The notes under the pieces are model-generated. The model ran no database searches, was not told where the DNA came from, and saw only the letters and a program-made list of their open reading frames with translations. Positions 28,012 through 35,791 of a DNA stretch of 64,000 nucleotides are shown here, piece after piece. Made by a program: the position numbers and the translations under genes. The stretch comes from Streptomyces sp. MBT53 (GTDB lineage Bacteria > Actinomycetota > Actinomycetes > Streptomycetales > Streptomycetaceae), in NCBI RefSeq assembly GCF_016654115.1, contig NZ_JAEQAZ010000015.1:53506-117505 (forward strand), in the 5' to 3' direction. Numbering within the stretch: the first letter of the stretch is position 1; each line of letters opens with the position of its first letter.

Positions 28012-28593
28012 ATGACCGCCGACCCGAACGCCGCCACCCAGGCCTTCCCGCCCCCGCCCGGACACCGCCGCGACAGCGCCGCCCGCTATCTGGTCCCGGC
28101 CCTGGTGGCCGCGGCCGTGGCCGTCGGACTCGGTGTCTACGGCAAGGTCCACGACCCGGCCGGCACCGCCTTCAACCTCGCCGGCTTCAGCAGCACGGGC
28201 GCGGTGAAGTCGTGGCTCGCGACGACCGCGTTCTTCTTCGCCCTCGTCCAGGTCGTCTCGGCCTTCATGGTCTACGGCAAGCTGCCGGGACCGAGCTGGT
28301 CGGCGACCCTGCACCGCTGGTCGGGGCGGATCGCGTTCCTGGTGGCGGTGCCGGTCGCGGTGCACTGCCTCTACGCCTTCGGGTACCAGACGTACTCGAC
28401 ACGCGTGATGTGGCACTCCCTCCTGGGGTGCCTGTTCTTCGGTGCCTTCAGTGCCAAGATGCTGCTGCTCCGCTCGGAGCGCCTCCCCGGCTGGCTGCTG
28501 CCGCTCGTCGGCGGGCTGGTCTTCACCGGCCTCACCCTGCTCTGGCTGACTTCCGCCCTCTGGTTCTTCCGCACCTTCGGAGTGAGTACATGA
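28012..28593 (+). CDS. DUF6529-like five-helix membrane protein, possible b-type haem carrier
   Basis: A 193-residue integral membrane protein of a Streptomyces family (DUF6529-like). About five helices: residues 23-45, 62-84, 97-120, 127-147 and 160-185. Histidines inside or next to helices (LHRWSGRIAF, AVHCLYAF, MWHSLLG) are spaced as in cytochrome b561-like proteins, so haem b binding is possible; that is inference. ATG 28012 has GGGAG 6 nt upstream. It overlaps the Rieske gene (ATGA), showing coupled translation. Confidence 0.8.
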   Translation: MTADPNAATQAFPPPPGHRRDSAARYLVPALVAAAVAVGLGVYGKVHDPAGTAFNLAGFSSTGAVKSWLATTAFFFALVQVVSAFMVYGKLPGPSWSATLHRWSGRIAFLVAVPVAVHCLYAFGYQTYSTRVMWHSLLGCLFFGAFSAKMLLLRSERLPGWLLPLVGGLVFTGLTLLWLTSALWFFRTFGVST

Positions 28594-29003
28594 CCGACAG
28601 CTCGACGCGCCGCACGGTTCTCGTCACGGGTGCGGCCGCCGCGCTCACCGCCGGATGCAGCAAGTACGGCGACAGCAACGACTCCTCGGGCTCGTCGTCC
28701 GTGAAGGCCTCCGGCGGCCAGGAGTTGGCGAAGACCGCCGACATCCCGGTCGGCGGCGGCAAGATCCTCAAGGCCCAGAAGATCGTGGTGACCCAGCCGA
28801 AGAAGGACGAGTTCAAGGCCTTCTCGGCGATCTGCACCCACCAGGGCTGCACGGTGAGCGCCATCGCGAACGGCACGATCAACTGCCCCTGCCACGGCAG
28901 CAAGTTCAACATCGCCGACGGTACGGTCGCGGGCGGCCCGGCGCCGAAGCCGCTGCCGGCGGAGCAGATCACGGTGGAGGGAAATTCGATCCGCCTGGCG
29001 TGA
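28590..29003 (+). CDS. Rieske [2Fe-2S] lipoprotein
   Basis: A 137-residue electron-transfer protein exported to the outer face of the membrane. The N-terminus has Arg-Arg (STRRTVLVTGAAAALTAGC), fitting a Tat signal ending in lipobox LTAGC at about residues 19-23. The iron-sulfur ligands are in CTHQGC (about 82-87) and CPCHGSKFN (about 101-109), the standard Rieske pair. Domain size fits the small arsenite-oxidase-like or menaquinol-type Rieske fold. Partner by gene order is the preceding polytopic protein, suggesting a membrane electron-transfer chain whose donor and acceptor are unknown. The qcrA Rieske of the cytochrome bc complex is much larger, so this is not it. Confidence 0.9.
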   Translation: MTDSSTRRTVLVTGAAAALTAGCSKYGDSNDSSGSSSVKASGGQELAKTADIPVGGGKILKAQKIVVTQPKKDEFKAFSAICTHQGCTVSAIANGTINCPCHGSKFNIADGTVAGGPAPKPLPAEQITVEGNSIRLA

Positions 29004-29024
29004 AGTGCCGCGTACGCTCCCGGA

Positions 29025-29726
29025 ATGCAGCCCGACACTCCCGTCATGGACCCCGAGTCCCTGGTCCGCGACCACACGATCTACTCCTGCGTGATGGGGT
29101 CGCGCGCCTTCGGCCTGGCGACGGAGGGCAGCGACACGGACCGCCGGGGCGTGTTCCTCGCCCCCACTCCCCTGTTCTGGCGCTTCCAGAAGCCGCCGAC
29201 GCATCTGGAGGGCCCGGCGGAGGAGCAGTTCAGCTGGGAGCTGGAGCGCTTCTGCGAACTGGCCCTGCGCGCCAACCCCAACATCCTGGAGTGCCTGCAC
29301 TCCCCCGTCGTCGAGCGCATCGACGACACCGGCCGTGAACTCCTCGCCCTGCGCGGCGCGTTCCTCTCCCGCCAGGTCCACGAGACGTTCACCCGCTACG
29401 CGTTGGGCCAGCGCAAGAAGCTGGAGGCGGACATCCGCCTGCACGGAGCGCCCCGCTGGAAACACGCGATGCATCTGCTCCGCCTGCTGATGAGCGCCCG
29501 CGACGTGCTCCGCACGGGCACCCTGACCATCGACGTGGGCGACCAGCGTGACCCCTTGCTGGCCGTCAAACGCGGCGAAGTGCCGTGGCCGGACGTCGAG
29601 TTGTGGATGACCCGCCTGGCGACGGAGACGGACGAGGCGGCGACCCGAACTCCGCTCCCGGCGGAGCCGGACCGCGCTCGCGTGGAGGACTTCCTGATCG
29701 GGGTGCGGCGCGCTTCAGCGGGGTGA
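29025..29726 (+). CDS. RlaP-type predicted nucleotidyltransferase
   Basis: A 233-residue protein of the RNA-ligase-associated Pol-beta nucleotidyltransferase family (RlaP, DUF2061-like group). The motif MGSRAFGLATEGSDTDRRGVF (about residues 24-44) contains the GS and DxD catalytic elements. Further blocks: ELERFCELALRANPNILECLHSP and a helical C-terminus. Role proposed for the family is RNA end processing with a partner ligase; no ligase is adjacent here. A TACGCT hexamer ends 6 nt before the ATG with no Shine-Dalgarno, so it may be leaderless. Its last 12 bases overlap the end of the convergent vapC. Confidence 0.82.
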   Translation: MQPDTPVMDPESLVRDHTIYSCVMGSRAFGLATEGSDTDRRGVFLAPTPLFWRFQKPPTHLEGPAEEQFSWELERFCELALRANPNILECLHSPVVERIDDTGRELLALRGAFLSRQVHETFTRYALGQRKKLEADIRLHGAPRWKHAMHLLRLLMSARDVLRTGTLTIDVGDQRDPLLAVKRGEVPWPDVELWMTRLATETDEAATRTPLPAEPDRARVEDFLIGVRRASAG

Positions 29727-30125
29727 CGCCACCGGCAACCCGGCATCGGCAGCGGCCTCGCCCTGCCGCTTGTCGTACGTCACGAACCAGCTGACGCCGT
29801 GGCCGAGCTTGAGGGCGGCCACGGCGTGGATCGCGTCGAGGCTGCGCAGTGCGGAGCCGGGCGCCAACTCCCCCGCTTCCAGCATCAGTTCAGGCGTGAG
29901 ACGAACATGGGCGATGGCGTTCAGCAGAGCGTCCGCGGCCGATCGCTCGACCTCGTCCGCGCCGAGCCGGTGCAGCAGTCGCCGCACTTCGGTCTGTGCC
30001 AGGTCGCAGGTGACCACGCGACGCATCCCGCCGTGCCGCCCGATCCACTGCTCCAGCGCGGTCGTCTCGGCCTCCGCCCGCAGCAGCTTGGCGATCGCCG
30101 AGGCATCGAGGTAGAGCAGCGTCAC
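29715..30125 (-). CDS. vapC: VapC-type PIN-domain toxin
   Basis: A 136-residue PIN-domain ribonuclease, the toxin of a type II toxin-antitoxin pair. Acidic catalytic residues are visible in YLDASAIAKL (Asp7), TEVRRLL (Glu near 46), SLDAIHAVAAL (Asp near 96) and VTYDKR (Asp near 115). Such toxins cleave tRNA or rRNA when freed from antitoxin. The GTG at 30125 overlaps the antitoxin stop as GTGA. It is convergent with the RlaP gene and overlaps it by 12 bp. Confidence 0.9.
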   Translation of the reverse strand: MTLLYLDASAIAKLLRAEAETTALEQWIGRHGGMRRVVTCDLAQTEVRRLLHRLGADEVERSAADALLNAIAHVRLTPELMLEAGELAPGSALRSLDAIHAVAALKLGHGVSWFVTYDKRQGEAAADAGLPVASPR

Positions 30126-30445
30126 CGCGTCTCCTCCTCGCGCTGAGCGAGCAGTTCCGCGGTGGGCCCATGTCCTTCCGCGTCCCGCCTGACCGCGCGC
30201 AGCCGCTCCAGCGCGTCCGCGGCCTCGGTGCCGTGGCTCTCGTCCATGACCGAGGCGTCGAGCAGGCCGATGGCGATCGCGGCACGGATGTCCCGTTCGG
30301 CCGGCTCCAGCGGAGACAGTATGGCGACCGGTACACCGTCCCGAGTGACCTCGATCGACTCACCCGCCGCCACCGCGTCCAGCAGAGCCGCCGTGTGCCG
30401 AGCCAGTTCTCGGGCCGGCACTCGCCTGCGCTTCGTTTTGCCCAT
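30122..30445 (-). CDS. vapB: VapB-type antitoxin (Phd/YefM-like)
   Basis: A 107-residue antitoxin. The N-terminal half has the Phd/YefM fold pattern PARELARHTAALLDAVAAGESIEVTRDGVPVAILSPL (about residues 9-45), which binds DNA as a dimer; the charged C-terminal half (ALERLRAVRRDAEGHGPTAELL) would wrap the PIN toxin. ATG 30445 (MGKTKRRR) is preferred; the GTG at 30454 would add 3 residues. TATTGT ends 7 nt before the ATG and a TGGACG -35 lies 17 nt further up, so the messenger may be leaderless. The palindrome over this promoter is the likely autoregulatory site. Confidence 0.88.
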   Translation of the reverse strand: MGKTKRRRVPARELARHTAALLDAVAAGESIEVTRDGVPVAILSPLEPAERDIRAAIAIGLLDASVMDESHGTEAADALERLRAVRRDAEGHGPTAELLAQREEETR

Positions 30446-30452
30446 GCCTGCC

Positions 30453-30496
30453 ACAATACGCCTGGCGCATGACAGCGTCCATCGATGTCATGCGCC
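30453..30496 (-). promoter_or_regulatory. vapBC promoter with an 11-bp inverted repeat
   Basis: GGCGCATGACA at 30464-30474 and TGTCATGCGCC at 30486-30496 are perfect inverted arms around an 11-bp centre. On the minus strand the centre holds TGGACG as -35; 17 bp further is TATTGT (30453-30458) as -10, 7 nt from the vapB ATG. The arms therefore bracket the -35 box, as expected for repression by a VapB/VapBC dimer. A terminator role for the upstream gene is less likely because no T-tract follows. Confidence 0.65.
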
Positions 30497-30507
30497 GTCG
30501 CGGACCG

Positions 30508-31530
30508 TCAGGCGTCCCAGAGCGCCCCCAACGCCAGCAGCTCCCCCCGGTACTCGATCCGCCCCGCCCACTCCTCCGGCCAGGCGTCCGCGCCGAGGTG
30601 TGCGCCCGCGAAAGCTCCCGTGAGGCAGGCGATCGAGTCCGAGTCGCCGGACGTACAGGCCGCGCGGCGCAACGCGGTCACCGGTTCCTCCACGAACAGC
30701 AGGAAGCACAACAGGCCGGTCGCCAGGGCCTCTTCGGCGATCCAGCCGGCGCCGGTGGCCAGACAGGGGTCGGTCTCCGGGGAGTTGGCGCGTACGGCCT
30801 CCTGGAGGCGGTCCAGGATCTCCAGGCAGTCGTCCCAGCCGCGCGCGATGAAGTGCTCGGGCGTGGGGTCCTGGCTCCGGGTCCACAGGTCGCCCAGCCA
30901 GCGGTGGTGATAGCGGGTGCGGTTCTCCACGGCGTACGACCGCAGCAGCCCGACCAGTCCGGTCGGTTCGGCGCCCTGCGCGAGGAGCCGTACGGCGTGT
31001 GCGGTGAGGTCGGACGCGGCGAGCGCGGTCGGGTGGCCGTGGGTGAGCGCGGACTGCAACTGGGCGGCGCCGGACCGCTGTTCGTCGCTCAGGCCGGGGA
31101 CGAGTCCGATCGGTGCGACGCGCATGTTGGCCCCGCAGCCCTTCGAGCCGATCTGGCTGGCGTCCTGCCAGAGCCGGTCCTCGGCCTTCAGCAGGTTGCA
31201 GGCGACGAGACAGGTCCGGCCGGGGGCACGGTTGTTCTCCGGCGACTGGTACCAGTCCACGAACTCCTCGCGCACCGGCCGTTCCATCCGCTTGGGCCCC
31301 AGCAGCCCTCGATCCATGGCGGTTCGCAGCCCGCGCCCCAACGCCAGTGTCATCTGGGTGTCGTCGGTGACGATCGCCGGCTTCGGCAGCTCCATCTCGC
31401 GCCAGGGACCGAACTTGGCGAGGATCGCGGGCACGTCGTTGAACTCGGTCGGGAAGCCCAGCGCGTCCCCGAGGGCGAGGCCGATCAGGGCTCCGGTGGC
31501 GGCGCGCTTGCGGACACTGGTCGTGGTCAT
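30508..31530 (-). CDS. ADP-ribosylglycohydrolase family protein (DraG-like)
   Basis: A 340-residue enzyme of the ADP-ribosylglycohydrolase family, which removes ADP-ribose from proteins or small molecules. Features: RAATGALIGLALGDALGFPTEF (residues 8-29), the metal-binding VTDDTQMTLALGRGL (about 55-69), GCGANMRVAPIGLVPG, and the second metal site GDSDSIACLTGAFAGAHLG near residue 300. ATG 31530 overlaps the stop of the NUDIX-type regulator gene (ATGA), so the regulator and this enzyme share a transcript and probably a link to ADP-ribose/NAD turnover. Confidence 0.9.
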   Translation of the reverse strand: MTTTSVRKRAATGALIGLALGDALGFPTEFNDVPAILAKFGPWREMELPKPAIVTDDTQMTLALGRGLRTAMDRGLLGPKRMERPVREEFVDWYQSPENNRAPGRTCLVACNLLKAEDRLWQDASQIGSKGCGANMRVAPIGLVPGLSDEQRSGAAQLQSALTHGHPTALAASDLTAHAVRLLAQGAEPTGLVGLLRSYAVENRTRYHHRWLGDLWTRSQDPTPEHFIARGWDDCLEILDRLQEAVRANSPETDPCLATGAGWIAEEALATGLLCFLLFVEEPVTALRRAACTSGDSDSIACLTGAFAGAHLGADAWPEEWAGRIEYRGELLALGALWDA

Positions 31531-32255
31531 GCGGGGCTTCCTTCCCGGGTCGGGCGGAGCAGCGGCGGGTACAGGGTGGTGGCGGTGCCCGCGCGGTACA
31601 GCGCGGCCGGCTTGCCGCGACCGCCGGTCAACTTGGCGCCGCCGGGCACCGGTTCGACGAAACCCGGCGTGGCGAGCACCTTGCGGCGGAAGTTGGGGCG
31701 GTCCAACTCGGCGCCCCACACGGTCTCGTAGACCTGTTGCAGTTCCCCGAGCGTGAACTCGGCCGGGCAGAAGGCGGTGGCGAGGGAGCTGTACTCCAGC
31801 TTGGCGCCCACCCGTTCGTGCGCGTCGGCCAGGATCCGGTCGTGGTCGAAGGCGAGCGGCCCGAGCGCGTCGTAGGGCAGCCAGCGGGCCTGTGCCGCGT
31901 CGCTGCCCGCACGCGGTTCGGGCGGGTCGGGGAGCAGTGCGGCGAAGGCGACGGTGACGACCCGCATGCGGGGGTCGCGGTCGGGCTCGCTGTAGGTGCG
32001 CAGTTGCTCCAGGTGGAGCCCGGAGACGTCCGACAGGCCGGTCTCCTCGGCGAGTTCACGCCGGGCCGCCGTCTCGGCGGACTCGTCGGGTGCCACGAAG
32101 CCACCGGGGAGCGCCCAGTGTCCGGCGTAGGGCTCCTGGCCGCGCTCGACGAGCAGGACGTGCAGGGCGCCGGCCCGGATCGTGAGGACGGCTAGGTCGG
32201 CGGTGACGGCGAAGGGTTCGAAGGCGTACTTGTCGTAGGCCGATGTTGCGGTCAT
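31527..32255 (-). CDS. nrtR: NrtR-type NUDIX-related transcriptional regulator
   Basis: A 242-residue protein with an N-terminal NUDIX-like domain (HWALPGGFVAPDESAETAARRELAEETGL, about residues 46-74) and a C-terminal winged helix (FTLGELQQVYETVWGAELDRPNFRRKVLATPGFVE), the layout of NrtR repressors, which bind ADP-ribose or NAD derivatives and control NAD synthesis or salvage. The NUDIX box remains nearly complete (GX5EX7REUXEEXGU positions), so residual ADP-ribose hydrolysis is possible. ATG 32255 is chosen over the TTG at 32264. A near-perfect palindrome over the promoter supports autoregulation. Its regulon here includes at least the linked ADP-ribosylglycohydrolase. Confidence 0.88.
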   Translation of the reverse strand: MTATSAYDKYAFEPFAVTADLAVLTIRAGALHVLLVERGQEPYAGHWALPGGFVAPDESAETAARRELAEETGLSDVSGLHLEQLRTYSEPDRDPRMRVVTVAFAALLPDPPEPRAGSDAAQARWLPYDALGPLAFDHDRILADAHERVGAKLEYSSLATAFCPAEFTLGELQQVYETVWGAELDRPNFRRKVLATPGFVEPVPGGAKLTGGRGKPAALYRAGTATTLYPPLLRPTREGSPA

Positions 32256-32270
32256 GGTGATCAACCCCGT

Positions 32271-32314
32271 TAATAGTCACTTCGACTATAAAGAGCGATC
32301 GCGGTCCCGCACAA
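32271..32314 (-). promoter_or_regulatory. nrtR promoter with a palindromic operator
   Basis: ATAGTC (32273-32278) and GACTAT (32284-32289) are perfect arms separated by 5 bp; one base further out, TTA and TAAA nearly continue the symmetry. On the minus strand TATAGT (32285-32290) is a good -10 with TTGTGC 18 bp upstream (32309-32314) as -35, so the operator covers the -10 and start region. A/T-rich symmetry of this size is typical of NrtR boxes. Confidence 0.7.
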
Positions 32315-32353
32315 CCCCCCGCACCCGACGAAAACGAGACGAGGAAAACGAAA

Positions 32354-32384
32354 CGGCCGGCCCCGGAGAACCCGGAACCGGCCG
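32354..32384. terminator. Hairpin downstream of rluB
   Basis: CGGCCGG (32354-32360) pairs with CCGGCCG (32378-32384) with further GC pairing inside the loop, 29 bp past the rluB stop. The neighbouring DNA (AAAACGAAA) is A-rich, giving a T-rich tail on the minus strand. Confidence 0.6.
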
Positions 32385-32412
32385 CACCCAACTCGCGCTT
32401 CTGGAGATCGAC

Positions 32413-33594
32413 TTACAGATCGACTTCCTGCATCAGCATGCCGACCTCGGTGTTCGACAGCCGCCGCAGCCAGCCCGACTTCTGGTCGCCCAGGGTGATC
32501 GGGCCGAAGGAGACCCGCACGAGCTTGTCGACCGGGAAGCCGGCCTCCGCGAGCATGCGGCGGACGATGTGCTTGCGGCCCTCGTGGAGGGTCACCTCGA
32601 CCAGGTAGTTCTTGCCGGTCTGCTCGACGACCCGGAAGTGGTCCGCACGCGCGTACCCGTCCTCCAGCTGGATGCCGTCCTTCAGCTGCTTGCCCAGGTC
32701 TCGCGGGATCGGGCCCACGATGTGCGCGAGGTAGGTCTTCTTCACGCCGTACTTGGGGTGGGTCAGCCGGTGCGCCAGCTCGCCGTGGTTGGTGAGCAGG
32801 ATCACACCCTCGGTCTCGGTGTCGAGCCGCCCGACGTGGAAAAGACGCGTCTCGCGGTTGGTGACGTAGTCGCCGAGGCACTGCCGGCCCTCGGGGTCCT
32901 CCATCGTCGCGACGACACCGGCGGGCTTGTTCAGCGAGAAGAACTGGTACGACTGCGTCGCCACCGTCAGCCCGTCGACCTTGATCTCGTCGTGCTCGGG
33001 GTCGACGCGCAGCCCCTGCTCGACCACGATCTCGCCGTTGACCTCGACCCGGGACTGCTCGATCAGCTCCTCGCAGGAGCGCCGGGAGCCGTAGCCCGCG
33101 CGGGCGAGGACCTTCTGGAGTCGCTCGCCCTCCTGCTCGGCGCCCGGGAAGGTCTTGGGCGGCTTGATGTCCTTCTTGCCCGCGTAACGCTCCCGGTTGC
33201 GCTCCTCGGCCCGCGCGTCGTACTCACGCGAGGTCGCCGGCGCCCAGCGCCCGCGTCCGGTGCTCTGGCCCTGCTTGGGGCCGCCCTTGGCGCCACCGCG
33301 CGCGGAGGCACCACGCCCGGTCTTGGGGCCTTCGTGGGACCCCGTGGGGCCTACGTCGTAGCGCCGCTCCTCGGGACGCGGCTTTCCGGCGCGCTTCGGC
33401 TTGTCGTCGCGGCCTCCCGCGCCCCTCGGCTGGGAGCCGCCCCCGCCGGCACCCCGGGAGTTGCCCGCGCCGGAACCACGACCGCCGCCGCCCCCACCGG
33501 AACCCCGGGGGTTGCCCCCGCCGGTCCCGCGGGGGTTACCGCGCCCGCCGCTCCTACCGCCGCCACCACTGCTGCCACTGCCACTGCTTCGCAT
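32413..33594 (-). CDS. rluB: RluB-family 23S rRNA pseudouridine synthase with a disordered N-terminal extension
   Basis: A 393-residue RsuA/RluB/E/F-type enzyme that makes pseudouridine in 23S rRNA. Residues 1-155 are Gly/Arg/Ser-rich and disordered (repeated GGNPRGSGG-type units), more than double the usual tail. Then an S4 domain (GERLQKVLARAGYGSRRSCEELI), and the catalytic block FHVGRLDTETEGVILLTN with the essential Asp in RLDTET, followed by TLHEGRKHIVRRML. ATG 33594 shares a base with the scpB stop (TGATG). Gene order scpA-scpB-rluB is conserved in many Gram-positive genomes; the basic tail may help bind rRNA. Confidence 0.94.
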   Translation of the reverse strand: MRSSGSGSSGGGGRSGGRGNPRGTGGGNPRGSGGGGGGRGSGAGNSRGAGGGGSQPRGAGGRDDKPKRAGKPRPEERRYDVGPTGSHEGPKTGRGASARGGAKGGPKQGQSTGRGRWAPATSREYDARAEERNRERYAGKKDIKPPKTFPGAEQEGERLQKVLARAGYGSRRSCEELIEQSRVEVNGEIVVEQGLRVDPEHDEIKVDGLTVATQSYQFFSLNKPAGVVATMEDPEGRQCLGDYVTNRETRLFHVGRLDTETEGVILLTNHGELAHRLTHPKYGVKKTYLAHIVGPIPRDLGKQLKDGIQLEDGYARADHFRVVEQTGKNYLVEVTLHEGRKHIVRRMLAEAGFPVDKLVRVSFGPITLGDQKSGWLRRLSNTEVGMLMQEVDL

Positions 33595-34250
33595 CAAAGT
33601 TCCGTCGTCGTCGTGTCGTCTGCATCTGCATCCGGTGCATCCGGATCGAACGACGGGACCCCTTCCAGCGTCTCCGCCTCGATCGCCTCGGCCTCAGGGA
33701 GGAAGGGCGCGAGCTCCGGGAGCTCGTCCAGGCCTCGCAGGCCCATCCGCTCCAGAAAGTAGTTCGTCGTCACGTACAGGATCGCACCTGTTTCGGGTTC
33801 CGTCCCCGCCTCCTCGACCAGACCGCGCTGCAACAGGGTGCGCATCACGCCGTCGCAGTTGACTCCGCGGACCATCGAGACCCGGCTGCGGCTGACCGGC
33901 TGGCGGTACGCGACGACCGCCAGGGTCTCCAGCGCCGCCTGGGTGAGCCGGGCCTGCTGACCGTCCAGGACGAAGCCCTCGACGGCCGGCGCGAACTCCG
34001 GCCGGGAGTAGAAACGCCAGCCGCCGGCGATCAGCCGCAGCTCGAAACCGCGCCCCTGGACGGTGTACTCGTCGGCCAGCTCGCGCAACGCGTCCGCGAT
34101 CCGCCGCTTGGGCCGCTGGAGTATTTTCGCGAGGTGCTCGACGGTCGCGGGCTCGTCCACGACCATGAGGACGGCCTCCAGGGCGGGCTTGAGGTCGAGT
34201 TCCGCGACGGCTGACGGGCTCGCCGGTACTCCCGTGGACTCCTCGCTCAC
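33594..34250 (-). CDS. scpB: Segregation and condensation protein B
   Basis: A 218-residue ScpB, a kleisin-associated winged-helix protein of the SMC-ScpAB chromosome-condensation complex. Conserved blocks: LKPALEAVLMVVDEPATVEHLAKIL, LIAGGWRFYSRPEFAPAVE and LTQAALETLAVVAYRQPVSRSRVSMVRGVNCDGVMRTLLQRGLVEE, the second winged helix. Acidic C-terminal tail (DPDAPDADADD). It starts with GTG 34250, overlapping the scpA stop by 4 bp, and ends one base inside rluB. Confidence 0.96.
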   Translation of the reverse strand: MSEESTGVPASPSAVAELDLKPALEAVLMVVDEPATVEHLAKILQRPKRRIADALRELADEYTVQGRGFELRLIAGGWRFYSRPEFAPAVEGFVLDGQQARLTQAALETLAVVAYRQPVSRSRVSMVRGVNCDGVMRTLLQRGLVEEAGTEPETGAILYVTTNYFLERMGLRGLDELPELAPFLPEAEAIEAETLEGVPSFDPDAPDADADDTTTTEL

Positions 34251-35230
34251 GCCGACTCCTCCTTGGTCTCCTTGGGCACCTCGGGCGGCCGGTCGAACTC
34301 GTCCGTGACCACGGGCTCGGCCTCCCCGTCCCCACCGGTCCAGCGCACGATCAGATCGCCGAGCGCGGTCTCCTGGTCGAGGGCGACGGCCTTCTCCCGG
34401 TACAGCTCCAGCAGCGCCAGGAACCTCGCCACGACGGTCAGGGTGTCGTCGACGTCCTCGACCAGCGTGCGGAAGCTGGCCTCGCCGAGCTCCCGCAGTC
34501 GCGCCACCACGATCCCGGCCTGCTCCTGCACGCTGACCAGCGGCGCGTGGATGTGGTCGATGTAGACCTGCGGCCTGGGCCTGGGCTGCATCGCCTTCAC
34601 GGCGAGCCTGGCGAAGCCCTCCGGGCCGATCCTGATGACCACCTCGGGCAGCAGCTCGGCGTGGTGCGGTTCGAGTCCGACGGTACGGGGGTAGCGCCGG
34701 GCCTCCTCGTCGAGGCGCCGGTTGAAGATCTCGGCGATCTGCTTGTACGCCCGGTACTGCAGCAGCCGCGCGAACAGCAGGTCCCGGGCCTCCAGCAGCG
34801 CGAGGTCGGCCTCGTCCTCGACCTCGGCGGCGGGCAGCAGCCGGGCCGCCTTCAGATCCAGCAGGGTCGCCGCGACGACGAGGAACTCGGTCGTCTGGTC
34901 CAGGTCCCAGTCGGGCCCCATCGCCCTGATGTGCGCCATGAACTCGTCGGTGACCTTGGACAGCGACACCTCGGTGACATCGAGCTTGTGCTTCGAGATC
35001 AGCTGGAGGAGAAGGTCGAAGGGCCCCTCGAAGTTGGCGAGCCGCACCTTGAAGACCCCGTCGTCGGGTTCTTCAGCGCTTTCGTCCGCGACTTCTTCGA
35101 CAACCTCTTCGACGACCGCTTCTTCTACGACGGCCTCGGGCTCCGGCTCCGGAGCCGCGCCCGGCCCTTTCCCGAGCGCACGCCGACGTCCGGCGGGTGC
35201 GCCGGCGGCGGGAGCGTCGTTCGAGGTCAT
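34247..35230 (-). CDS. scpA: Segregation and condensation protein A
   Basis: A 327-residue ScpA kleisin, bridging the two heads of SMC. The N-terminal extension is Glu/Val-rich (EAVVEEAVVEEVVEEV); the kleisin core begins FKVRLANFEGPFDLLLQLISKHKLDVTEVSLSKVTDEFMAHI (about residues 62-103) and ends in the winged-helix FRTLVEDVDDTLTVVARFLALLELYREKAVALDQE (about 256-290). ATG 35230 is clear. Nineteen bp separates it from the upstream RHH-like gene, so parA, the RHH-like gene, scpA, scpB and rluB form a run that links segregation with condensation. Confidence 0.96.
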   Translation of the reverse strand: MTSNDAPAAGAPAGRRRALGKGPGAAPEPEPEAVVEEAVVEEVVEEVADESAEEPDDGVFKVRLANFEGPFDLLLQLISKHKLDVTEVSLSKVTDEFMAHIRAMGPDWDLDQTTEFLVVAATLLDLKAARLLPAAEVEDEADLALLEARDLLFARLLQYRAYKQIAEIFNRRLDEEARRYPRTVGLEPHHAELLPEVVIRIGPEGFARLAVKAMQPRPRPQVYIDHIHAPLVSVQEQAGIVVARLRELGEASFRTLVEDVDDTLTVVARFLALLELYREKAVALDQETALGDLIVRWTGGDGEAEPVVTDEFDRPPEVPKETKEESA

Positions 35231-35248
35231 GGCCCCCGCAGGCTACCG

Positions 35249-35791
35249 CTACCGCCCGCGAAGCCGGCGGACGAGAATGCTCGCGTCCCCCCTGGACTCC
35301 AGATCGGCCAGCACCACGGCGACCGCCTCGCGGACGATCCGTCCGCGGTCGATCGCGAGGCCGTGCTCGCCCCGGAGCACCAGCCGGGCGTGCTCCAGGT
35401 CCATCAGTTCCTCGGCGGAGACGTACACGGTGATCTTCTCGTCGTGTCGCTCCCGCCCGCTGGGACGCCGCTGGGCGGGCTGTCGGCCGCGCTTGCGGGG
35501 CTGTCCGGCGGCAGAACCTTCCTGCGCCTCCTGACGTCGTACGGAGCCCTCCGCGGCCCGGCTGCGGGACTCGCCCGCGTCCGCGTCGGCCGCCACATGC
35601 TCCGCGCCCTCGCCGTCACCGCCCTGTGCGGGTACGGAATGCGGGGCGTCCTCCCCGGCGGCGGCACCGTCGCTCTCCCCCGCCGGAGCCGGTACCCGCG
35701 CCTCGCCGTTGGACTGGCGCCTGGGGGTGGACGCCTGGAGCGCCATCCCCCCTGTCGTACGGAACAGTTCGTCGGCCCCCGGCAGACTCAC
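35249..35791 (-). CDS. ParA-linked protein with a ribbon-helix-helix-like C-terminus
   Basis: A 180-residue protein with no close named relative that I can call. The first two-thirds are disordered and rich in Ala, Gly, Arg and Glu; the conserved C-terminus HDEKITVYVSAEELMDLEHARLVLRGEHGLAIDRGRIVREAVAVVLADLESRG has the beta strand, helix, helix pattern of RHH DNA-binding domains. GTG 35791 overlaps the parA stop as GTGA, so it is chosen over the GTG at 35803. Position between parA and scpA suggests a DNA-binding partner of the ParA ATPase, an adaptor analogous to ParB; not shown by sequence alone. Confidence 0.8.
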   Translation of the reverse strand: MSLPGADELFRTTGGMALQASTPRRQSNGEARVPAPAGESDGAAAGEDAPHSVPAQGGDGEGAEHVAADADAGESRSRAAEGSVRRQEAQEGSAAGQPRKRGRQPAQRRPSGRERHDEKITVYVSAEELMDLEHARLVLRGEHGLAIDRGRIVREAVAVVLADLESRGDASILVRRLRGR

